From assembly GCA_027382625.1 (NCBI GenBank), contig JAJKFJ010020725.1:1-64000 (forward strand): DNA of 64,000 bases. Reading direction: 5' to 3'. Positions 57,613-64,000 of this stretch are shown in pieces (the stretch's first letter is position 1; the number at the start of each line of letters is the position of its first letter). A program made the translations under genes and the position numbers. Source of the stretch: Tetmemena sp. SeJ-2015. Its lineage: Eukaryota > Ciliophora > Spirotrichea > Sporadotrichida > Oxytrichidae. A model generated the notes under the pieces. The model was given only the letters and a program-made list of their open reading frames with translations. It was not told the origin of the DNA and made no database searches.

Positions 57613-57852
57613 TTGTGGTGTGAGGTGGGTGGTGGTTCGTTAAAAAATAAATTTTAATATTAGATTTAAATTAAAGCAACACAGCGATTATAAATCACTC
57701 TCACTCTAATTGCTAATTGTTTAATTAACTCCTTTTATATAAATTTTTAAATTGAAATTCTCTTCTTGTAAAGTATAAATTAACCACGTATTCACATCAC
57801 ATATATAGAGTACTCTATGAATATATGTGTGTGGGTGTGTGGATATTTTGTA
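57613..57852. promoter_or_regulatory. Divergent intergenic region
   Basis: 240 bp separate two head-to-head genes, so it should contain both promoters. It holds AT-rich sequence with TATATA-like stretches but no confirmed motif. Confidence 0.45.
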
Positions 57853-60079
57853 ATGTCGCAACAGACTCAAGAGCAAATAAACCAATCGATCGACAATAAA
57901 TTTGTGGCACTGATGCTGGAAATAGAGAAGAGGTATCAGGCTCCGCACTATAGCTATCAAAAGTATGAGCGAATTAGAATAGAGCAGTGGGTAAGAGCAA
58001 ATTTAAGCTTATCTAAAGTTAATAGTGCAAGAAACTATGCAATTTAATTGCAACCACACTTTCTTACTTATTTAATGCATGGTGACTTAGAATCTACAGT
58101 GGAAGAAAAATAGGAACCTGTATGCTATGTTGCTACTAGACCATATTTTAAACAAGAAACTTACTAAACCCTTCATTAAAATGCCTACTGACGATACCTT
58201 GCCCAGTACTCTCACCCGCTGAAGTTGTAAGTATTAAGTAGCCATTTATATATTCTACTTGCCATGTCAAGATTAACTGTTAACTTAATTCCTGGTGTAG
58301 AAAGCTCAACTTTCAGACAAGTTCAAGAAGTTTCAAAGCAAGCTAGATTGCGAAAATGCCGCAGAAAGATTACTTAATGAAGAAGAAACTTGCAATAAGA
58401 CACCAGCTCAAAATTACTACACTTCCTAAAACTGACAATATATTTTGTGTTCTTACTTCTTAAATATTACAAGGAGCACAAAAATCAAACCACTAACACA
58501 AGTTTCTAAACCAATTTCCAGACCTAATCATTCAAAAGAAACCCAAGCAACTCTAAATTCACTGAAATTCGTTAATCTTAACCATCGATAACACTTAATT
58601 TTATTTACTTTAATGGATAACTCCTAGAATGGCAGATTAGAATTCCAACTATATTCATGTTAAAACAAACCCTCTAAAATAACTACCCAGAGGAATTTCA
58701 TCGAATAGAAGCTCCTCTGTCTCTTCGTAATCAAGAGAATCCATTCCTGCCAGCTAAGATAGATAATTATACCAGACTATGGGGGCCCCAGAATAAAATG
58801 AGCTTGATTATCCTCAACAAACTTCATGAATGCATTTTCATTTTTTCTAACTCAGACTATAAAATCAATACTTAAGCACACAACTTAGAAATCTCAATAG
58901 AAGCAAAAGCATAAATTCATGCTCTTTTCTCCCAAGAGTGCTAATACTCTCCAAGAAAAGAGAACCATCAGATTCGACCCTACTTAATAAGAGAACTTAT
59001 AGTCGCTTAATCTTAATACTCAAAAGGCAAGTGATATGATAAAGATAAACTTCTAAATAGATGAACCTGCTTCAGATAGTATAACTGATATTATGAATGC
59101 CTACAAATCAACTTCAATCAACTAGAGATAGCTTTCTCAAAATCTTACTGCTTCTAATTTACATTATCATTCATCTTACGCAATAGTTGAGCACACTCTA
59201 GACTAATATAACTACTCCCAGCCTCTCATAAGAGTTAGCTCTACTCAACTAAAGTGAATTACAAGGGCAAGTCATTAAACTTAAAACAGATAATGAAATC
59301 ATGAGCATAACTTTGAAGCATTTGCAGGAGGAGATGAATATCAAGAGTGAGGTGATAAGGAAACAGAGTGACTAGATTCAAGAACTTAGAGAGATGCTTC
59401 TATAGGCATAAGCAGACACGCAAAGGTACAAAAACTAAGTATAGTTACAGTCAATCACTCAGCAAAAGCCAAACTTAGGCACAATTTCAAATAAGGAAAA
59501 CGACTTTGAAACGAGAATAACTTCCCCTGCCAAATATATTAAGACAATAGATGAGCTCAAAAACTTTTTGTAACAATAGTTAAATGGATTTTTTTAACTT
59601 TGAAAAGAGGCAAGAAGAGGACATTATGAAATCCATATTGGGAGCACCTTCGTAAAATGTATCGTCTCTTACTTTGAGAGGAAAAATCCTTTCCTAAGAT
59701 TAAAACATATTAAGTCCTACTTCAAACTCTAAGACTTTAACTAGTTAATTGAAAAAGCCTACAGTTTTTTATACTGGAAAACAAGCTCCAACTTAAACTT
59801 ATGCCTCTTCTTACCTCCCTTATCAAGGTTTAACATTAAGTCCTCGCATTGTTGAATCCAAAAATTCCATTGAAGATTCAAGAGCCAATCCAACTTAGTT
59901 TAGTGATAAACTCGGAGGGTTTAAATAAGCTACAACTTTTGAATTTTATTTATCTTTCATTCTTGTTATAAATTAAATGTGAAGATGCAGGAGATGGTTT
60001 TAAAACTTTGATTGATTTCAACGAGAGATAGATGCAAAGCTTTGACGATGAATTTAACAAGATTTTCAGCAATATGTGA
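57853..60079 (+). CDS. Unidentified Ser/Gln-rich protein with a coiled coil
   Basis: ATG 57,853 (MSQQTQEQINQSIDNKFVAL) followed by an intron at GTAAGAGC. Later exons include NRNLYAMLLLDHILNKKLTK, KAQLSDKFKKFQSKLDCENA, a Ser/Asn/Thr-rich middle, a coiled coil (MSITLKHLQEEMNIKSEVIR, QIQELREMLLQAQADTQRYK) and a tail with SSYLPYQGLTLSPRIVES, ending FNKIFSNM-TGA at 60,079. Five or so introns are likely. At about 59,590 a run of seven T interrupts the frame where six would keep it. No domain family recognised. Divergently paired with the coiled-coil gene upstream. Confidence 0.6.
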
Positions 60080-60221
60080 ACTAGACTCTATCATTTGATT
60101 TATAGCCTACTAAAATAATTGCTACCTATATTTATCTTACTTCTAAGTCAAAATTAATTCAAAAAGTGATTTCAAGTATTGATAAAATAATTTGAGCCCT
60201 GCATTATTTTATAAGTTTGTA

Positions 60222-60867
60222 ATGGGTTCGTTTGGATCAAAGAATAATCTCTACAAGAGTAAAGAAGAGCAAATTCAGCTAGCTGCTAATTAAAATCTCA
60301 TCGGCACAAAGCGCTTCAAGAGAGATGGAACTGTGCTGCGCTCCAAGGATTAGATAGTGAAAAGCTATGACGAGTCAAATCTTCCAGAGCCGATAAGAAG
60401 TCTCTATGAGCTAGATTATTGCTGGAGACTCAACTATACTATCTTCAGGTATTAAAGGATTGATTGTGGCTCAGATTCTAATATAGACACTCTGTTGTGG
60501 TTGGAGTTCCTTTGACTATGTGCTACCACATTTGGAAAAACAACGACACATGTTGGAAGTACACGCTCCGAACTATCCCCTACAAGAGGATAGCTTTTGA
60601 ATTTACGACTATTCTACTACTTTTCAACGCTTTCAATGTCACTTGGTCACTTCTCCTCGAAGACTATTGGTGAGTAAAATATTTAACCTACTTAAGCTTT
60701 ATATCTAACTTCCTTTTAGCAACCGCAAATCTATGATTTATGACTAAAACAGAGGAGCAAATGTGCTTAGACTGTTAATCAAGTAAACTAATGAAGAGCA
60801 CAAGAAAACTCTGGATGGGAAGGGACACAAAACTCTAACTGAAGAAGAGATACTTAGAGAGAGATGA
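60222..60867 (+). CDS. Small two-helix membrane protein
   Basis: ATG 60,222 (MGSFGSKNNLYKSKEEQIQL) to TGA 60,865; about 185 residues after two short introns (GTATTA...ATATAG near 60,449 and GTGAGT...TTTTAG near 60,671). Two hydrophobic stretches, HSVVVGVPLTMCYHIW and TTILLLFNAFNVTWSLLL, are separated by a basic loop; the C-terminal third is polar and charged. Both splice joins keep the frame (FRHSVV, DYCNRKS). No family recognised. MGS at the N-terminus might be myristoylated (inference). Confidence 0.7.
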
Positions 60868-60968
60868 ATTTCATTAATCAATTAATTCTTATCACTCTAG
60901 ATATTTATCGCTTATAGAGAATCTTTAATTAATAACTAAAACCCTTATCAATAAACAAAAGTAGATCA

Positions 60969-61240
60969 ATGGAAGGCCATATCAAAACTGTAGGCATAGT
61001 AAGAGAAGGCAAGAATAAATGGGAGAGAAGATGTGCTACATAGCCATTTATCACATTATAGGTGCTACTCTGATGAAGAATTCTCAGAAGTGGGAGCAAT
61101 CATATAAGAGGATCTCACTTCAGCAGATGTGATCTTCGGAGTAAAGGAAGTTCCTATTCCAGAACTAATTCCTAATAAGAGCTACTTCTTCTTTTCATCA
61201 TCTATTATTCTATAGGTCCTTGAAAAGAGCATTAAATATG
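60969..61240 (+). CDS. LKR: Lysine-ketoglutarate reductase, N-terminal segments
   Basis: ATG 60,969 encodes HIKTVGIVREGKNKWERR, then after a gap CYSDEEFSEVGAIIQEDL and VIFGVKEVPIPELIPNKSYF. These are the N-terminal motifs of lysine-ketoglutarate reductase (first half of the lysine-degrading aminoadipic semialdehyde synthase), which condenses lysine and 2-oxoglutarate to saccharopine. About 18 expected residues between the two blocks are missing, yet the blocks abut near 61,060, as expected when non-consecutive germline segments lie side by side in a scrambled gene. The rest of the gene is on the minus strand at 62,133-62,940. Confidence 0.72.
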
Positions 61241-61249
61241 AGTATATGT

Positions 61250-62060
61250 GTCACAGCTAGATACATGCACACAATGACTGCAGTTTATAGTCACACTATT
61301 GATGAGTCTACAAAGTTTTCAAGAGGGCTTTGGGTGAACCCATACCAACCGAAGGGATCAGATAAAGATCATCAAATTATAGATTCGTAAATGATGGGTC
61401 TTTATGTCTTTGGTGGACTAGCAGCTAGATAGGATTTCCTTGAGGAAGAAGAGAGCAAAGATCAGAATAACGACTAATCAAACGAGCCTCAATCATCTTA
61501 AATGGGTGGAATTAATAGAAAGAGTTCTCAATTCGGTTTTATAAATAGCGCTGAATGACATCTTCATGTCTTTTAAATAGTCGTTCTCTTGTTATAGAAG
61601 CTTCAAAAATATGGTCATCAATCAGAAGGCAGATTTTCACATGCAATGGTCTCTACTAGTGACTTATCAGGTTAATCAAAGCTGATTATTTTTGGAGGCC
61701 AAAATATGAAAGTCTATAAAATATCTTTCAAAGAGGTAATTATAATTCATTATGTTTCTTACTTAAATCGTAGAGAGCGATATCACTTAGAACCTTTTTA
61801 GTCTCTCCTGAAAATCCTCCCTACTTCATATCTATATAATTCTGTCTGATCTTTGCTTGAGAGTTATATGCTCCTTCTATTGAACTACTAACTATTTAAA
61901 GTTAATTCCTAATAACACACATCTTCGGACTTTCCCTTGACTATGGAAGATTATTTGAGTTAGAACTTTGTGCCTATTCTAGAGTCGCCAGACAAAATAC
62001 TCATCTATTTCTTTGGCAGAGAACTAATTTATCTTTAGGTCAACTGAGACTGTGTATTAT
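61250..62060 (+). CDS. Kelch-repeat protein, first set of segments
   Basis: Blocks encode RGLWVNPYQPKGSDKD, MMGLYVFGGLAARQDF, then after an interruption GRFSHAMVSTSDLSGQSKLI with IFGGQNMKVYKISFKE, and further on EDYLSQNFVPILESPDKILI. The FGG signatures and the R-x-x-H motif mark kelch repeats (beta-propeller). More kelch blocks occur at 63,080-63,375 (+) and 63,390-63,680 (-). Order and joints could not be fully resolved. Confidence 0.55.
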
Positions 62061-62132
62061 CTTTTATAAACTAAAGATTGATTAAGGCTGCCCTCTTGAA
62101 TAAAAATTGGAAAAATCAATTCTATAAAAGAT

Positions 62133-62688
62133 TCAAGCCTAAATTTTATTAATCAGCTCACCATGAGCACAGATAACTGCGTTCTTTATCTCAGGTGGCA
62201 AATCTGATTACTCTGCAAAAGGAAGAGAAGGGTCTGAGTCAACCACTGCCTTCACGAAAGGCATCAGTCTTTCATATGTAATTTGCAATGATGAATAAGA
62301 TTGGCATTTCTGCTGGTAGATGGTCCACTGAATGGAAGAGGACACTGTTTTCATGGGCATCTCCCATGCTATCAGAGAATTCTTCTTTGATGGGATCATA
62401 TAAGAGGAATGGCTTCTCAATTGATGTGAACTGGCTTGTAAACTCAATAGATCCCATATAGTCAGCTGAGATATCACAGACACCTAGTAATGCTGATGTC
62501 TTCTTAATTTGAGCTTCTCTGAGTTCTTCGATGGAGAGGACTCTAGGATACTTAGCCTCCCAGTAAATACCGTTAATGATAAAGTGAACGAAGGGAAGAT
62601 ACTCTCCAAACTTAGACTCAAACATGTTAGGGTGAGAGTAGTACTCTTGCTTTGAGAATTCTTTTCCATCCTTGTGGCGCACAAGATG
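62133..62688 (-). CDS. LKR: Lysine-ketoglutarate reductase, C-terminal segment
   Basis: On the minus strand: LVRHKDGKEFSKQEYYSHPN, GIYWEAKYPRVLSIEELREA, LLGVCDISADYMGSIEFTSQ, FLLYDP, VDHLPAEMP and, after a one-base frame change near 62,285, LMPFVKAVVDSDPSLPFAEQ and ICAHGELINKIQA-TGA. This is the C-terminal part of the lysine-ketoglutarate reductase domain. The TGA shows the protein stops there, so no saccharopine dehydrogenase half is fused at this end. Continues into two more minus-strand segments across tiny IESs. Confidence 0.8.
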
Positions 62689-62720
62689 CTTGCCTTATTA
62701 TAGGATTTTGTCTACTAATG
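62689..62720 (-). other. IES, pointer CAT, 32 bp, in the LKR gene
   Basis: On the minus strand CAT occurs at both edges (complements at 62686-62688 and 62718-62720). Removal joins NKKIIISH to LVRHKDGK in frame. Too short for an intron and lacks GT-AG. Confidence 0.72.
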
Positions 62721-62788
62721 AGAGATGATTATCTTTTTGTTATCGTACTTTGTTGCAACATCTTTAAGTTCATCAGGGTCAACAAATA
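62721..62788 (-). CDS. LKR: Lysine-ketoglutarate reductase, internal segment
   Basis: The minus strand reads VDPDELKDVATKYDNKKIII, the expected stretch before the HLVRxKDG block. Flanked by a 32-bp and a 23-bp IES. Confidence 0.72.
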
Positions 62789-62811
62789 AGAGTTAAGCAT
62801 TTATATAAATA
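62789..62811 (-). other. IES, pointer TATTT, 23 bp, in the LKR gene
   Basis: Complement AAATA at 62784-62788 and 62807-62811. Removal gives EVLEQLPHVFVDPDELKD in frame. Confidence 0.72.
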
Positions 62812-62945
62812 CGTGAGGAAGTTGTTCAAGGACTTCGATGTTCGCACTAAAGCATGAAAGGAGTTCCAACTTTGGCAATATTTTTAGCCACTCTTACGAG
62901 AGCATCCTTCATGGCATCATAATCCTCATACATATATACTCAATA
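62812..62945 (-). CDS. LKR: Lysine-ketoglutarate reductase, internal segments
   Basis: The minus strand reads EDYDAMKDALVRVAKNIAKV with GTPF, followed almost directly, in another frame, by IEVLEQLPHVF. Between these two blocks the family normally has about 20 residues around the GxGxVSxGA nucleotide-binding turn, which is missing here. As at 61,060, two non-consecutive segments abut, so the missing segment should lie elsewhere. Confidence 0.6.
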
Positions 62946-63069
62946 TAATTTACTGATACATTAAATTTAATGCGCTTTAAATGGGTGGAAAGGATTAGTA
63001 TGTGTATTCTAACTTTTCTTAATGAAGTTCATCAAGCCAGACTAAGTCGAGAATCAGAAATCTTCATAT

Positions 63070-63680
63070 AAGATTTCTATATCGATCTCAAACGTTTAGA
63101 TAGTTAAGGACAAAGACTATGAGTATTAGAGTCATTTAATTATCTTATCAGCAAGTGCTTTTGGAAAATAACATATCGCTTTCTTTGGAGGAAAGAATGA
63201 CAACTATTTCAAGGACATCAAGAACATAGCGTTGAGTAATTTAATTCGCAATTCAATCTTCATGTACGACATCAGTAAGTATAAAAGAAGGTTTTAAAAC
63301 TCACCGAATAGAAAATAATGCATGGGTTGAGGTTGCAAACTATGGATGCTATCCAGAAGGCAGCAGATTATTATGAGATTATTATCAGTTATATGATATG
63401 CTCCTCCACCGCCAAAGAGAACCAATTCATAATTTGACATATAAAATTGCAAGAATAGTTGCCGTAGTTTCCATCTAGCTCTGTAATAATTCTCGTGTCA
63501 TTAAAAGGTTCTCTTGCAAAGCCTTAAATTAAAGTTTCCCAATACACCAGTATATTATAATTGACTATGGATAGCTACTTAGAATCTCTTTAGCCTCCCA
63601 ATATCCTCTGATCATCTCTAGAGAATTAAGCGTATGAGGAAATTTCCTTTATAAATGATCATTAAAGTTTTCTTTGTGCC
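63070..63680. CDS. Kelch-repeat protein, second set of segments on both strands
   Basis: Plus strand 63,080-63,290: SHLIILSASAFGKQHIAFFG with GKNDNYFKDIKNIAL; then WVEVANYGCYPEGSR at 63,325-63,375. Minus strand 63,390-63,540: REPFNDTRIITELDGNYGNY and NYELVLFGGGGAYHIT, a kelch FGG block; minus 63,545-63,640: GYWEAKEILSSYPQSIIIYW, unassigned. The segments surround and interleave with the LKR minus-strand segments. Part of a scrambled or at least rearranged kelch gene. Confidence 0.45.
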
Positions 63681-63689
63681 TTATTTATG

Positions 63690-64000
63690 ATTCATAATGA
63701 GCCAGTGTAGGTTGCTGAGAGTGTTTTCTCGAAAATCTTTTTGAACTTTTAAAACCTATTATAAATTGGTTGTGCCTCTATTTCAGCTTGTAGGTTTGTT
63801 GATTGATTGGAACTTATTGCAAAAATAATATGATATGTGCTTAAGGATAATATACATTCTCTCCAGTTATACTATCCTATTTAAGAAGGAATAAGTTATC
63901 CAGGTTCTAGTTTCTTTTTAAGCATCGAAATAGAATGTAAAATAGGGTTTTCAAATGTCGAAGTTGATGCTGACTCTCAATTTCTAAAGGTATATGAGCA
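63690..64000. other. Window end, no gene assigned
   Basis: About 300 bp of AT-rich DNA; may contain further segments of the kelch gene but none could be read with confidence. Confidence 0.3.

Noticed and set aside
62060..62170. Plus-strand frame (LKIDQGCPLEQKLEKS) after the kelch blocks
   Set aside because: It overlaps the minus-strand C-terminus of the lysine-ketoglutarate reductase segment, which is far better supported.
1..64000. CRISPR arrays, bacterial operons or ribosome binding sites
   Set aside because: Intron-bearing genes, reassigned stop codons and lack of spaced direct repeats show eukaryotic ciliate DNA.

Overview
The window reads as germline (micronuclear-type) DNA of a ciliate that translates UAA and UAG as glutamine and uses only UGA as stop. 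TAG and TAA fall at Gln-like positions inside conserved blocks, for example in both RNA-dependent RNA polymerases, and conserved genes end at TGA. Introns are short (about 50-140 bp) and GT-AG. Coding blocks are also cut by AT-rich inserts that lack splice signals, are flanked by short direct repeats, and restore the frame when one repeat copy plus the insert is removed. These behave as internally eliminated sequences (IES) with pointers. Two EF-Tu-like genes have their last segment upstream and inverted, which is the scrambled-gene arrangement known from spirotrich ciliates such as Oxytricha and Stylonychia. A spirotrich/hypotrich germline is therefore the best guess; the species cannot be named.

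Layout. 0-3.7 kb: dispersed repeat plus an intact Thr-rich, YHYH-domain, probably GPI-anchored surface protein gene. 6.4-19.8 kb: two tandem RNA-dependent RNA polymerase genes. 19.8-20.8 kb: a SNAP-25-type SNARE gene on the minus strand. 20.8-36.6 kb: mostly AT-rich repeat-laden DNA with two further copies of the dispersed repeat, a decayed YHYH pseudogene, a second inverted YHYH relic and unidentified coding fragments. 36.7-40.0 kb: a large EF-hand protein with three fused calcyphosine-like modules (minus). 40.5-50.1 kb: two scrambled EF-Tu-like genes and one exon of a third, separated by about 4.5 kb of low-complexity, possibly badly sequenced DNA. 50.1-55.9 kb: a 5.8-kb palindrome. 56.4-60.9 kb: a coiled-coil gene, a divergent coiled-coil/Ser-rich gene and a small membrane protein gene. 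60.9-64 kb: a lysine-ketoglutarate reductase gene in pieces on both strands, intermingled with pieces of a kelch-repeat gene.

Main themes. Paralogous pairs (EF-Tu, RdRP, YHYH) allow IESs to be mapped by comparison. The pairs share IES sites and often pointers, but IES length differs widely, and twice the longer version contains a foldback inverted-repeat element. One EF-Tu IES carries the end of the dispersed repeat. Mobile elements therefore appear to be enlarging or creating eliminated DNA here. Single-base frameshifts occur in several otherwise well-conserved genes, and some may be sequencing errors. All boundaries were read by eye and are approximate unless pointer coordinates are given.
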